From the NCBI GenBank assembly GCA_024305405.1, contig JAKNDB010000092.1:3377501-3441500 (forward strand): a DNA stretch of 64,000 nucleotides, given 5' to 3'. The notes beneath the pieces were generated by a model that was not told the origin of the DNA, searched no databases, and was given only the letters and a program-made list of their open reading frames with translations. Shown piece by piece: positions 15,136 to 33,130 of this stretch. This DNA is from Dirofilaria immitis. Lineage: Eukaryota > Nematoda > Chromadorea > Rhabditida > Onchocercidae. The position numbers were made by a program, and so were the translations under genes. Every line of letters begins with the position of its first letter. Position 1 is the first letter of the stretch.

Positions 15136-16971
15136 TCAAATATTGACTTTAAAAACTTCCAGAAAATCTTGCAAACTTGTTTCTTTGCGTGTCGGTGTTT
15201 GACTAGCCAAAATACATTGTAATTTTGATGCCAGCTTTCGTCGACGACTGGAAGATGAAATTTTCTTTTCCACTATTCTGAAACGAGTATCTATTTTAAA
15301 TTATCTATTAAATCGTTGCACTGAAAACAGAATCCATTCAGCAGAACTGATTTAGTCTAATACAATGGAAAATGAAAAGCGCGTAAGAAAAAAAAATTGC
15401 TCTTTTTCATTAGGATTGTGCGATAAGTAGTGGAGATGATGACAGAATTGCTAGATTGAAATAAAGTACGGCTACTACACGTACCGTAACGAATTTCTTT
15501 TTTTTTTAAATGATAAGTAATCATTAACTGCATATTTAAAAATATTTCATTCGATCACTACCATATTGGGTAGTGATAAGAATTTTAAAATTATGAAAAA
15601 ATTCTCCCGATTTAAGCCAGAAAAATCAGTCCTACAAAAATTATTCTCATCTACAACTTAGTCGATGCTAGTCGGGTAGAAATGTTGATAATATCTATAA
15701 TGAGTAGACAGCTTTACTAAAACTGCTTTCACCTGACAATTATTCTCGTCTGTTTCAAACTTCCAATTCAAGAAAAAACAGATAATTTGTTAAAGACCAC
15801 TTTTTGTTTCTTTGCTGATATTATACCAATTTTTTTATAACCTACTTCAGTGCGACTCATAATTAACTTCCATAATACAATTATTGATACTCCCGCGAAA
15901 GTACATGCATTTCCCAAAAAACGACTAAAGATTAAAATAAAGGTTTAAAACAAAAAACTAACTCGGTGAATGGTGAAGAAAATGCAGATTGTCCTGAAAA
16001 TTTTTGCGATTCTCGTCTCAAAATTTGATCAGAAGACATTTGCATCCTCTGCTTCTTATATTCTACTGTTACCAAAGTGCCAGCTTTCATTTCAGCTCCG
16101 CATCCTTTGCAAACCGCTATCAGTTGAATAGGCCTAAATCAAAATATCAAAAGCACTCAACATTCAAAGACGCCCATTTCTCAATGGATAATAGAAACAA
16201 CAAATATTAAGGCTAGAAAAACCAATTATTTAAAACAATTATATAATTGCACAAATGCTGTTCAAGAGTAATTGTTTTCGAAAATCAAAAACTTTTCAAA
16301 ATATTTCTCATCAAGAAGAATGTAGCTTAATGATGTTTTTTCGTATATAGAAAATTCTAAAGCCATGCAAATCTGCACTAAAAGTTGTTATTAAAACAAT
16401 AAAAATTGTATTTATCGGATTCATAGAAAGATAGATGACTTTTTCAATACTTTTCTACAAACTGATTCCTAATAATATGTCGCTTTGCAAAGACTGCACA
16501 AATTTTAACTTTTTCCATTTACTTTTCTTCACTTTTTTTTCGGCATTGATAGTCTGCATGAAACGGTCTTCGTAGAAGTCAAATCCAAATTACATCGGAA
16601 GCAGCAACATAGTTTCTTTTTTTCTTCGAATCCCAAATCCTATAATTAATAGAAAATTATCATGATTATTTGTGAGCAACTGCGATGATAATGTTTAATG
16701 AAAAACTGATTGATTTGAATGTGAGAATTAGAAAAATAAAAAGTAGGTAAAATGCTTTTATAATCAGTCACATTGCCTAGTTCCACGAAAGGAAAAGCGT
16801 TGAAAGCCCGAAATATAACTTAAACTATTACTTTTGACGATTTTGATGCATTCCTCGTCATTTCGGCTGCAAATGGTACTGGAATATCAAGTTCAATGCA
16901 TTTTTAGCATATTTCTGGAAATAATTCATCGTTCGGTAAACGCATTGTTCATATTTGGCAAACGTTTCCAT
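15136..16971 (-). CDS. Zinc-ribbon protein resembling C18orf21/RMP24
   Basis: Four exons: 16832-16971 (ATG at 16971), 16463-16639, 15963-16133 and 15136-15277 (stop TGA). Translation contains two cysteine pairs, LCCCFRCNLDL and AVCKGCGAEMK, about 70 residues apart, suggesting a split zinc ribbon. A basic, serine-rich tail follows: SSSSRRRKLASKLQ, then LQDFLEVF at the end. The order, the spacing and the end (human C18orf21: LKMLLSQ then FRNFLSSL) match the UPF0711/C18orf21 family, described as an RNase MRP subunit, and the length (about 210) is close to the human 220. Two exons appear one base short: a C at about 16894, and the T8 run at 16533-16540. The exon 2-3 join is still off by one base. 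The gene itself is well supported by phase and splice sites; the family name is a recollection-based match. Confidence 0.62.
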
Positions 16972-17378
16972 AACAATGCTCTTTTCCTTTCCATTCCTCA
17001 TAACCTTAAATAAACTGCTACACTATGCCCTCATAAAATATAAGGAATTCATAATCCCTTTCGAATAAAGAATCAGGACTGAACCTACAATTAGTTTAAG
17101 CTAACATGATGCTCCGAGCTAGAATAGCTAAATCTTCGATAATGAACATCTCATATGAATTAAATATAACCTAATCAAATGGTGAATGAAAAGGTTATAA
17201 GGCATGATCACAGGCCTTTACACAAAAACTAATATTCGACCATATTTGAATATTTGTCATCAACAAAAGACAGAATATGGAGGAACGAATTCTAACCCTT
17301 GTATTTCATGTTTGCATCATTGTTATCTTTAAACTCGCAGCAATTAATTACTACTTAAATAAATGCACAATTTTCATA

Positions 17379-17544
17379 ACGCTAGTTTATATATTTAGCT
17401 AGCTAGCGCTACGCATATTTGATGAGCCTCTATTTACAAATTAAATATCCCGATACTTATTATATCGTCAATACTCAATCCATTGGAAGTTTAGGCCTTA
17501 GGAATACTCCGTAGCGCTAGCTAGCTAAATATATAAACTAGCGT
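17379..17544. mobile_element. MITE with perfect 35-bp terminal inverted repeats, TA target duplication
   Basis: The left end begins ACGCTAGTTTATATATTTAG and the right end is its exact reverse complement. The two arms (17379-17413 and 17510-17544) are identical over 35 bp and flank a 96-bp unique centre. Both sides are bordered by TA (17377-17378 and 17545-17546), the target site duplication of Tc1/mariner elements. There is no open frame, so this is a non-autonomous element. Perfect arms suggest recent insertion. No second copy was seen in the window. Confidence 0.78.
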
Positions 17545-17546
17545 TA

Positions 17547-18529
17547 AACTAAATACCAAGAGTTCCCGATCTTCGATATACTTTGAATAAAATTCACTTA
17601 CAAAGTATATGAACCAAAATTCAACAACAAGGTTTATTCAACCGATCAAAAAAGAACACGTTGACAATACTGATTAATAGGCGCCCACAAACCGGTAGAT
17701 GATAAACAAAAGCCAAATTTTCAATCATGAACAAGGCCGTTTCTACTAAATATTCAATGAAGAAGCATTCAGTCACCATATGGCATAAGACGAACTTTTC
17801 AAAAACGAAAATAAACGAAATAATCTGGCCACAATTCACAATGAATGTATATTCGGATGGTTTATAAAAAATATTGGTGATGAATCAATTCATGAAAAGG
17901 TAAACTTGGAAATTGAAAGCAAAAATTGGATATAAACAGCTATCAAGAAGAGCAACTTTAACACCACTGTTCTTGGCCATTTTAATTAAAACTTAAAATC
18001 ACTTTAGGAGAAGATAAAAGTAGGTAAGACGGAAAATAAAAAGAGAAGAGAAAAGCTTATAAAACCAAGATTAATGCGCTTTACGACTCGTAGATCGTAA
18101 GTGATTCATAAAAATCAAAACTATTCGTTGAATTCTTCATATTCGTTTTTATTTTACAGAAAATCACTAAGAAAAGACCAAAATGTCTAGGCAAATATCT
18201 TACTGAAATTACGACATTCTCAAAATGTTTTCCGAAAATCTCAAAAACTTAGAAACAGATAACTCGACATGGAAATAAGGAAGTGGCTTACCGCTTAAAA
18301 ATTATAACACAGAATCTAATGATAACTACACTCTTATCAGTTCTATGCATCCAACCACTACAAATAAGAGATGTCGCAATAAATAGCAATGAGCATAAAA
18401 TGGGGTTTTACTGAGGAAAAAGAAATAAACCTGAGTGGGGAAGGGTATAGTGCAAGAGATACTAAGTAATCTTTAAAAAGTTGAAGTTCAAAAGTTAAGA
18501 AAAAAGGAATAAATCGATGAATTCTTTCT
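17547..18529. other. Interval between the MITE and the PABP stop codon
   Basis: No supportable gene. The PABP 3' UTR should occupy the right part. A hydrophobic open frame on the minus strand at 17621-17839 has no splice context or recognisable motif and is left out. Confidence 0.35.
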
Positions 18530-22878
<4,349 letters not shown>

Positions 22879-24420
22879 TTATGGAATAAATTTACTGTTG
22901 GCGATCAATTTATACCGTTTTCAAATCTACAATTTTATTAAAATGATTATATCTTGCCTTAATAACAGATGATAAAAATCCATTTTATTTGAAAAATTTC
23001 CTGAATTGTAATCGAGATTCTCCGAAAATATTTGAATTTATAAATCAAACATTCATCATTCATTTGTATGCATTGGAGAAATAAGCAAAAGAACACAAAT
23101 TTAAATAATGCTTCGTCAAAGATTAAGCACAAAAGAGAATATTATTTTCATAACAATAATATATTAAAATGAAGTCTCTCTCCCTTTCATTGTCCATCCA
23201 ACACTTTAACGGACACTCTCACACAGTCACCCAGTTATAAGAAAACCGAGAGAGATAAAGAAACGACCTCACGTTTCTTATTTTTACAAACTGAAATATG
23301 AAAAACAGAGAGATGTCAAATTTAAACACTGACTTCAACGAGACGCACCAAATTTTGCATATTAAATTTTTAAAATTATATGCAAATCAATGGACAAAAA
23401 TTTACATCAAATTTAAACACTAACTTTATATGAAAAGTGAAGAATTACGCTAATGTAAATTATACCTATGCAAGCATTCCACATTTGTCATAACTACAAA
23501 TAAAATCCGTGATTTATGCTTAATAGTAAATGCAATGATGCGGATTTTAGCCAAGATTGCAGAATAAAAAAGGAAGAAAGATAAAGGTGAATAGATAAAA
23601 AACATGAAAGAAAATTCATGCAAAAAGATAACGATAAGAAAGTTAAATGTTATCATTCCGGAAATTTGAAAACTGATATGAACCTTAGCAAACTGATAAT
23701 CTCCAACAACAATGCAAGCTGAAAAATGAGTTGCATTGAACAGCTCGATCGAGAGACATTAAGGAAAAAATATTTCACATAACTCCTACGATTATTCTTC
23801 TATGAAACACTAATGCACTATCGAGAACACACTTTAAGTACGATATTTCTTATTGAGGAAAAGTGAACAAAATAAATGAAGTTTAACGATGACAATCTCA
23901 CAAATCGTAGTTGTAACTGAGTGTTATTCCAGCTTGATATAAATATAAAGCAGAGAGCGAAGAAGATATAAAGCAAAGAGCGAAGAAGAAAACTCAAATT
24001 ATGGTAAAGTGAATGACTGAAATTAGATTTTACAAATGAATCTTGAAATATATAAATGAAAGTAAAAACTGATAAAAGATGTGGACAAACCTTGCGTAAG
24101 CGAACTTTGTGACAGCCAAATAATCAACAAAGTAGCAATGCCAAAATCCTTCTTTCACTTTTTTTTGTAGCGACTTTTTATGAATTTTGTAGTTTTTTTG
24201 GGGGAATGGCTTTTCTGACGGATAGACAAAGTTTTGGTAATTTTTCAACTAATTTTTATGATTTTTTTTTGAATTTTTCAAATAAAAAGCGAGCAAAAGA
24301 GACAGACAGGGATGCGACCCCAGCAGGTATGTCACAACACACTGCGCACCTCGATGTCGCCTTCCGAGCAACAGACAAATACAGACAAACACAGATCACC
24401 CTTTATACCCTTCACACAAC

Positions 24421-24478
24421 TTCTATCTCTCTCTTTCTCCTTCTCTCCCTCCTTCTCTCTTTCTTTCTCTCTATTTCT
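24421..24478. repeat. CT-rich (polypyrimidine) tract
   Basis: About 58 bases are almost entirely C and T on the plus strand (repeats such as TCTCTCTTTCTCC), about 1.57 kb upstream of the PABP start codon. A purine-rich tract lies about 300 bp to the right. Confidence 0.8.
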
Positions 24479-24783
24479 TATCACAATACTTCTTTCTCCT
24501 TGGCTCCTGCAACGATCTTTTAGCTCTCAAAGCGAGCGATTCTACATTGTTCTTTCTATCATAGAACGAAAAAAGGAGAGGAAGTATGGAGTTGTTATGG
24601 TGATAAGATAAAGGCAATGAGGATATTGAGAGGACAGAGATTTCTTTTGTTACCATTTACTGCTCATCCTGATTATTTTTAAAAATTTATCAAATTTATC
24701 CTAAATCTTGTGAATTGGCATAATGCCAACAATATTGTGAAGTCATTTGGTAAATTGCCAAATGAAAGTAGTTCTGGATGATG

Positions 24784-24849
24784 GCGGGAGAGGGAAAGGG
24801 AGAGGAGCGAAGTAGATGTGGAAGGGGAAAAGAAAGAAAAGAAGAGGGC
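24784..24849. repeat. GA-rich (polypurine) tract
   Basis: About 66 bases dominated by G and A on the plus strand (GGGAGAGGGAAAGGGAGAGG and similar). It is roughly complementary in composition to the pyrimidine tract at 24421-24478. Confidence 0.75.
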
Positions 24850-27474
24850 CGACGAAATTCGATAGTTAAAGGAATTATGTAAATGGAAATCTCACGTTTG
24901 TATGTCGACCACCACTTTTACGTATCCCGAATCTCTAAATCTTCTTACGTTCTCATGTACTTTCATTATTCGTATGATCTGGGTTACGTTATTTTATTTT
25001 TCACGGTAAAACTGTTGAATAGAAAGAAATAAACAAATCAATGAGACGTTAGTTGTCCTTTTAATCATCGCATATTTAAAAATTCACTCTTTAGTTTATA
25101 TGTATTAAAAGTTTTAAATTTGAATATGATTCCGGACATGCTTGATGTTTTAAATTTCATTTTCAACTTCTGCTCACTCCAATGTTTGTAAAGCGTCGTT
25201 TTCGCTTGTTTGTTTTCTACAGTGGACTCTGGAATCCTTTTTCGTAATAAGAAGATAAATGAATATGAAGGAAGCGAACAAACAGTTAACAAAAATAGGG
25301 AAATAAAAGAAATAATGGAAAAAGTATGATTCACATATTGTATCGATGTTGTGATTCAATGATTTGCAGTATACTATTTGATCAGAATTTTGAAGTAGAA
25401 TTCAAAAGTCTGAGGGATGGTATCCTATGGTTCTGTTATGGTATTGAACTTTGAATCCATGTGTAGTTATTATTACATTTTTGATTTATTAATGTAGCAT
25501 ACCACGAATGGAAATATTTGTTCAGAATCAGACTAAATTCATAGAGTTTCAGCGCAAACTAATCTGCGTGACTGCAAATTCTTATTGAACAACGCCGCAT
25601 GTTATTTCCATAGAATGTTTCAGTTTGACTTACCCCATTTAATTTAAGAATTTTTTAAATATAAATTTTCGAATTTGTCAAAAACAATCACTGTTCAGCC
25701 TATCGGAATATTTCACTTCGCTTAGTTGCTTGAGGAACTTTCGTAGATATAAATTTTGTATAGTTAATTATGATTTACATTTGTTTATTTTTGATCAAAT
25801 TACAAGCCAGTTTACACTTTTGCAAATATAACGAGATTTTAACATTTAGTAATTGAGTATTGATTATACCTTCAAATATATTTTTCTCAGATGTGATGTT
25901 CCAGTTCTCATAGAAAATGTAATTTGTTGAACTCATTTAACAAATTTTCTAAAATGACGTCATAGAAATTGTCATATTCGATTAGTTCTTGGCGAAAACA
26001 TTGAAGGATTTGAAGTAAGCCGGTTGGATGATGATATGAAATGAAATTGCAACAAAAACAGTATGTCTGTATGAATACTGTTCAACCATTTATCGTTCGT
26101 GAATTTTTCAAAATCGATTAAACGTCATCGAGTTCAGACTTCATAGTGATATATATGATTAACCGAACAAAAAACGGCTCGAGGCCAAGATTTGATTCAT
26201 TATCTTTCTTTTGATTATTTCTACTATTCTTATTTATGTTGTCATCTTTTATTACATAATCATCTAATTAGTTTCCAATCGGTTTCGGGGAAGATTAATT
26301 GGCAGTGGCTATTTTCAGCATTTCTCTTAAGTTAGATAGTCATATTCAGATGTTTCAGCACTAATAGGATTGGTCTATTCATAAGAATAGATTCCTATTG
26401 ATAGCAGCTTATTTGATCCTTATTAATAGAAATGCACTTCGTCTTTCTGAGGTATTGATCACTGAAGTTAATGAATTATTTTTATAGTTATTGCCAATTT
26501 GTTTCCCTATTAAAGAAAAGAAGATCATAGATCAGTGACCTCTTAGTGGTGGTGGGGTGAAGGAGAGGTGATAACATTCATGCATGTATTCAATTTTCTC
26601 TAATCTCCATCGGATTTTCTCGATCACTTTCTATTTCCAAGCATAAGCGGTTTCATTTATGATTATTTGTACCCTCTACTTCTCCCACGTATGGATGCAT
26701 CGAGATACCTCTTTTCGAAGGTAAAATGCGGCCGCTATATATGGTATGAGCCGTAATTTTGGATTATGATCTTCCAGACATTCTAATATCATTAGTATTC
26801 TACATAAACATGAGGTGACTATGTCTCATTTCGATCATTTATTATGTCTCCCTGTTGAGTAGTCCTATTCCTGTCGTTCTTTCCTTGATTTTAAGATCAC
26901 AAAGAATTTCTGGATAAATTCTCCAACAAGTGTTCGTTAACTTAAGGGTGGCCCTCTATTCTAACCCTTAATCTTACTTTTACCTTCGTACTTCTACTCA
27001 TTCTTCTCTGGCACTGTCACACCCGAATTGCCATCCCTGAATTTCCAAAACAATGCGTTTTCAGATTGTATTTGTTGAACGCTTATTTACGTAAAATGAA
27101 TATGTGATAAATGGTTGATTAACAAAAAATTCAAAAAAAAAACGACATATCAGAAAGAATTATGCAAAACGTATGGTAATATATTCCTAAATTTGTGTTC
27201 ACTTTTTTAAATATGGCTATTATGTGTTTATTCATTAAAAAAGTTATATGTGATATATTCGCTAAAAATTGGGCATTGATACCTTCATTAATTCAGTATG
27301 AATATTATATGTTCATCCTCTTTAAACGTCGTCTTCAATTTTCAATTCTCACTTTGAATCCTGTGGCACGCACGAGCTTTCTACATATTTCCTCTACGAT
27401 AATTGTTTTGCATGTACACGAAATTTTAGAAAATCGCTGTTATGTTTCAGAATCATTTTTGATACTATTTGTAT

Positions 27475-30400
27475 ATGGAAGAGAAAAGCACGACATGTTC
27501 CATCACAAATTCAACTGTTATTGCAACGACAAGCCTGAGACCGGCAGTACCAGACAGACAAGCTTTTCAACAGGCACTTCGTGAATACAATCAGAATATT
27601 AACGAAATCTCTAGCAAGGTTATTTTAATTCTTCAGTGCTTGGTTTTCTTATCTTGAATTGTTTGTTCTATTCGTTAGAGTGTATAAGTTATTGACAAGA
27701 TATATCAAAAGGCTATAATTATTGATAAAATTATATTGAAAAGCAATGATTGTGGGCGATTAATAATAAAGCATATCAAGTTCATTTTTCAACGATTATA
27801 AGCCAGTTATAGATGCTCAGTTTCAAGGTTAGCGAACATTTCAAAATCTACTTCGAATAGATTTTAGAATAATTTCTCAACTGCGTTTGTGACATTTCAG
27901 GGAAGATTGTTCCTTTTGTTTGTAGATCGATAGTATTATTGGAAAAGACAAAACTGTTGGGACTTTAAACATATTGAAACAAAGCAAGCAGGAACCGTGC
28001 AAAAGAAGGGAGCAGTTGAAACTTGAAGCTGATCAAATGAAAATTAAAATTAATGAAATCAAAAAGTTACTTGCAGAAAAAGTTAGCAATTGTTTTATCA
28101 GTAAAACTCGTGATTTTCTGTTTCTTGGACGTCGAAAGTTTTGATAATTCATTCAACAATTGTATTAATATAGCGCAGTTCCTGTCCATCACATCATTAA
28201 TAGGAAAAATGATGAGAAACTTATAAACAGCATAAAGATAGTTAGTTTAAACTTTTCAAAAAAATTTGCATTTTGAGTTTTTGACCTGTTGTGGCTTTAC
28301 AGATTCATCGCTTCAAAAGTAACATATTTCTTGGCCATAATAATATATTGTTATCATTATTGTCATGTTAGAGATATTATTCTGAAGAAAATGAATCATT
28401 TGTTAAAAATTATTCTACTTATATCTATTTTAATAGTTTTAACTCATCCAATAATGAATTTTGATTGCTGAGAATTAACGACAGTGTCAAAAATGTAATT
28501 TCATAGGATGCATTATTATCCGACATAGAAAATGATCTAGTCTACAGAGATGAAAGCAGGTTAACAACACGCCTAAAGGAATTAGAGATTGCTTACTCTC
28601 AAACGAATTTCACTTCTAGCCGTACTGAAAAAGCGCTGATCAAAGAAATCGACAAATTGAAAAGAAACCGGACCAAATTATCGTGAGTTTATCTAGCCTT
28701 CTTTTGATTTAATATTGATTCTAATGAAAATTAAAGTTAGAGAAGATATTCTCAGTTATATATCAGAGATTTGAAATATGCTGAAAGTTAGTAGCCTCTG
28801 TAAAATTAAATTACTTCCCCAATAGTTCTTATCCTGAATTGTGACTAGTCAAGACAATCCAGGGAATCTGGAGATGCAGTGGCGGTAGATATATTATATA
28901 TAAATTAAGTCACAAAAGATAAATTTTAAAAACTTATGCGGTCAATGATATTGAAATCATAATATTTAAAGGCGAGAATAACTTGATTAGTGCCGATAAC
29001 ATATGGGTCGACGTATAATCGACTAATCTTATTAGTTTTAGATTTTTTTCATTAATTTGCAACACTTAATTTGTAACACATTTTTTCATTAATTTGTAAC
29101 ATTCATTTGAAAGATGTACAAAAATTCTTTTGTTTCATGAATTCAGTTATTATTTCTATTGCAAAACATGTTTTTCAGAAAGTATAATGTTGTTATGGAA
29201 GAGAAACGGATTATACAGCTCCAGTTGCATGAAATCAATGAAAGGCGTAGTGTATGTTGCTACCCATTCCATCTCTTTATCGGAAATTTCACTAATTATT
29301 AGTATTCTGAAGTTTATACGCTTCTCAGCCCTTCAGGAGACTTTATCCTTTCGATGAAAAGGAAGTGGAGTCGGTGAATAGTTACAACAGAAAAAGGAAG
29401 GTGTACATAGATTAGTTTATTGCTTAATATTGTGGATTTTCAGCAAAATTTTAGGCATTTATCGTTTTTGATAGATTTTAGGTTTCTTTCTTATTTTGAT
29501 TCCTTTTTCAGTTTTAGTTCCTTATTTCGTTTCTAATTTTGTTATTTTCATTTCCTTTATAGATCCATAAAATTGTTCTCTAGTAATAAGGCTACATCAT
29601 ATATTTTAGCGCTTTATCATTATTATTTTTTTTGAGGAATCTATATTCAAAACTATCAATATTTTCACAAGCAACGAAAAGAAAGCATTTTAGAATGTGC
29701 TGAAGTCAATCCGTGAAATAACGAATCAACTTGATAACACTGAACGATATATTAGACAACAGAGGCGAGATTTCCTGCAGCTTAAAGATAATTTATATAA
29801 TTTACATGTTAAAAAGAAAGAATTAGTGGATGAATATAACAAGAAGCGGATGGAATACATTGATTGGTCAAATAGAAATAAAAGGATGCACTGCATTCTT
29901 CCATGATTTGTTCGAATTATCCATATCCAGCTACATATCCGGCGACTCAGCGCCATCAATTTTGTGAGTTGTTTTTGTTTCATCAAAATCTTTGAAAATA
30001 ATAGGTAGATTTTACACTGATTTGTTATTGGCACATGTAGTGTTTTTGATTCCTTTTAGATGTTTTATCGGAATTTTTGCACTATCTTGAATTGATAACT
30101 TTATATTACTTCCAGTTTAGCTACAGGTGTTGTTGACGAAGAAACTTTGGAACCGTTTTATGAACAGAAGATGGCGTGTAAAAGATTGATCGAGTATTTA
30201 ACTTCGCTACTGTCACGAATGCCCGTAGAATGCTTTTTGTCAACTTATACGATAAATGAACCATGTAGGTCGATAACAGTTGACGGGAGTGAAGGTTGGT
30301 GCTATTTCCGATGCAATCATATTTTTCTGTACTAAGCATACTTCGATATTTTACTCTTTTCTTCTTGTTTTCTTCCTAGCATCCTGTAAACTGTTTAATT

Positions 30401-31516
30401 ATTTCTGAAAAAAAGTAAAAACATTTTTCAGCTTTTAAAAAATGATTCATCCTTCTGGAAATATATTAATTTTTCATGAAAATATTTTTCCAGATTCAGT
30501 CGATGAATATCCGCCGTCTTTCTCCGCATTAAAATTGCAAGAATCATCACCGATTCGTTTTATACCTGATGAGGAGCTGGGCAGGGAAACATCTTTTATT
30601 AATGTTTTGAAGAAAAAAACTGCAAGAAATCGTCGAAAAAGCCTTGTCAGGTATTTTGGGGTTTTAATTAAATATGATGAATTTCAGATATACTTTTCGT
30701 ACATGTTAATCGCAAAGCCGTGATTTAATTTTAAATTCATTTCTTTATTATTCTGTTCGTTAGATAAGACACTTTACCAAAAAATAGAGTTTTGTTATTA
30801 GTGATTAATCAGTATCCTTAGAATTGCATACCGGCAACTTGAAACACTTTTTCATTCAAAATTATTTTGGATATATTTTTCTCTGCTTAGTTTCATTCCA
30901 TTTCCTTTTGCAGAAAATATGTCATCCAGTACAAATGATACGTTTCTTTGAAGTAACTGAGATACCAATACCTCATACTTATCGCGAAATTGAGCACACA
31001 CTGAATGCGGTACGTACATTACTGAAGCAATATCAAGAACAAACGAAGTAAGGAATCTCAATTTATGCTGTTACACTTGATTAATATTACTTCCATGCTT
31101 ATTATACTATTTCTACCATACTTAGAATCTTCTGGATGCATTTTTTTATTTATGGGTATTCATATCACACTGCTTTTTGTATTAAAATTTCTTGACCCAT
31201 CAAATTTTAGATGCCGTCAGCAGTATCACAAAGACAACTTTGATCTACTTACGATAAGAGATTTCGCGATCTTCATAATTTATAGCAATTTCTTATCATT
31301 TTACATCTTACTTGACTATATTTTATAAAATTTATTTGCAGCATTATTATTTGGGAAGAAAATGATTATCGAAAGTTATCGTCATTTAGTGAAAGTGAAC
31401 ATACGACGGATTCAGTTTGGAATGGTTCGACAGATACATCCGATCGCGGAAGCACTTTTAATCTTTATTCTTCCTCCTCCTTCGACCCTCAGAACACCGA
31501 TGCAAGAGAGGCCTGA
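27475..31516 (+). CDS. BFR1-like coiled-coil protein
   Basis: Nine exons: 27475-27618, 27926-28081, 28507-28682, 29179-29251, 29694-29963, 30116-30294, 30432-30650, 30914-31047 and 31342-31516 (TGA). About 509 residues. Motifs: LRPAVPDRQAFQQ near the N-terminus, then long charged coiled coil with SSRTEKALIKEIDKLKR, LDNTERYIRQQRRDF and, downstream, LEPFYEQKMACKRLIEYL. These match the pattern of yeast Bfr1 and its animal relatives (KEEKKLIKEIKKLKK and PFADEIALCDFLI types), which associate with mRNA and polysomes at the ER. The C-terminal exon is serine-rich. Four apparent one-base losses occur, in runs at 29880-29883, near 29960-29963, 30437-30442 and 30914-30917; each correction also fixes intron phase. 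AATAAA lies 10 bases after the stop. The gene structure is solid; the family name is a motif-level call. Confidence 0.7.
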
Positions 31517-32624
31517 GTCTTTTGCAATAAATATTTGCGGTCACAACTAAAAATCTAATCGCTAAAATATTATTATTACTAATTTATAAGATTCTTTCGT
31601 TTTTCCTGTATTTTTATATTCTAGTGAACGGTCCGGTGACCTGATTGTTAAATATAATAAATTGAAAAAAAAATAAAATTTTTATCAGGAAATATTATAA
31701 ATCAATGAACTTTCATTTCTGTAAATTATTTCTAGTAAGTCATGGCGCGAATCGTTTAAAACAACAAATGGCATTACTGTTATAAATAATCATCATCCGC
31801 ATTCCTTATAAATCATTTTTTAAAAGATAATGACTCCGATAACTCCGCTTTAATCTCACACCGTACTTGTCCGGGGAATGATATGTCTTTTATTGATTGA
31901 AATTGTTAATCCTCAACACTTTTGTTTTTTCTTTACTGTAAATTCTTTCACTATTTCCGATAATATCGTGGATAAAAAAAATAATGTAAGCTATTTTGTA
32001 AATAAAAACTTCAATAATTGCTTTTGTTTATATATCAGAAAAAGATATCAGAATGTCTTTTCCTGGAGAAAATATACAACTAATCGTGATGAGCATTTAT
32101 CAGATATTCTACATTTATTTGACCGTGTCTTAAGACGCATTAAATTTGTAAAGATTGTGCTGTTATGTTTCTCAATTCTCTGATATCTGTGTATTTAATT
32201 AACTCATGAATTATGTTTTATAGGTCTAAAAAATAGATTGTAGAAAATACCGTGACTACCAGTTAAAATGGTCTTAAATATCAATTTCAGTTTTGAAAAT
32301 TTACAGTTTATATTTATAATCCAAATAGAAGTGATTTGATCGTTTCATGATTCAGTAGCAGAGGATTTTATATGTTATAGTTATAAATGGAAGAATATGT
32401 AATTTCTTTCTAAAAAATTTTATGTGAAGACTTCTTTTTCAGAAATATCTACTAGATTGTAAGTCCTTTGTACTGGATTATTGAGGTATTTATATGAATA
32501 AAATTACTTAAACTTCATGTCTTATTATTCTTCAAAATCCTTAATCTAAATTACATTTGATTCTTGCTGATCTACCATGAAAGTCTAACTTATTAGAATA
32601 AACCTGTGGCGAAAAAATACGATA
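31517..32624. other. Interval between convergent BFR1-like and guanylate cyclase genes
   Basis: No gene supported. A 101-codon open frame on the plus strand (31878-32183) is AT-rich, lysine/phenylalanine/isoleucine-heavy and has no motif. The 3' UTRs of both neighbours probably fill much of this space. Confidence 0.35.
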
Positions 32625-33130
32625 TCAAGTGATTCCACAAATATTAGATCCCTGGAAGTCAGTCCCAATTGGTCGAAGTACTGAAGGTAGTGGAGAAGGA
32701 TTCTGTGCCACTTTTTGCTTTTCTTTGTCCAGTATCGCTATCTGGAACAGTTTCATGTGAATTATTAAATAATTTAAAACTCTTCCTCCACATTTAACCA
32801 ATAATAAAAATAATCTGGTAAAGTAACTCGAGTTCAAGATTTCGCATTATTTAGATTTACCTCGCAAGGAATCTCTTTTTAAATGAAGTACTTCTGGCTT
32901 CATACAATCCGAAATAGCCATCAGTGGATTGTCTTGGTTCTGGAATTATGATTACACTTGGCGAAAGTAGGGAAAAAACTGTGAGTTTTGCGACCTTGAC
33001 GACTTTTATCCTGACGGAATAGGAAAAGAAAAGAATACTGACGTTATCTCGTTAGTTGAAAGCGCTACTGAGATAATTGGTCAGGACGAAACTGATAAAT
33101 TACAACAGAAAATAAAGAAAGGTAAATTTG
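32625..33130 (-). other. Possible C-terminal tail exons of the guanylate cyclase
   Basis: Two stretches look like exons downstream of the cyclase catalytic domain. 32861-33010 is exactly 150 bases between a good acceptor (CCGTCAG) and donor (GTAAAT) and starts DKSRQGRKTHSFF, but its frame has a TGA near the end. 32625-32741 follows GTTCCAG and reads IAILDKEKQKVAQNPSPLPS and on to a TGA. A third open stretch about 33131-33260 ([13 protein letters not shown]) continues the cyclase in another frame if one A is removed from the A6 run near 33286. Either the cyclase ends at 33247 and these are unused, or it has a 100-residue tail obscured by indels. Confidence 0.35.

Noticed and set aside
17621..17839. 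A hydrophobic 72-codon minus-strand open frame next to the MITE
   Set aside because: No family resemblance and no flanking splice signals; considered as a transposon remnant but nothing supports it.
24206..24611. Two overlapping 99-105 codon open frames
   Set aside because: They run through the CT tract, giving Ser/Leu/Phe low-complexity protein with no splice context.
31878..32183. A 101-codon plus-strand open frame
   Set aside because: AT-rich, no motif, no splice signals, and it lies between two 3' ends.
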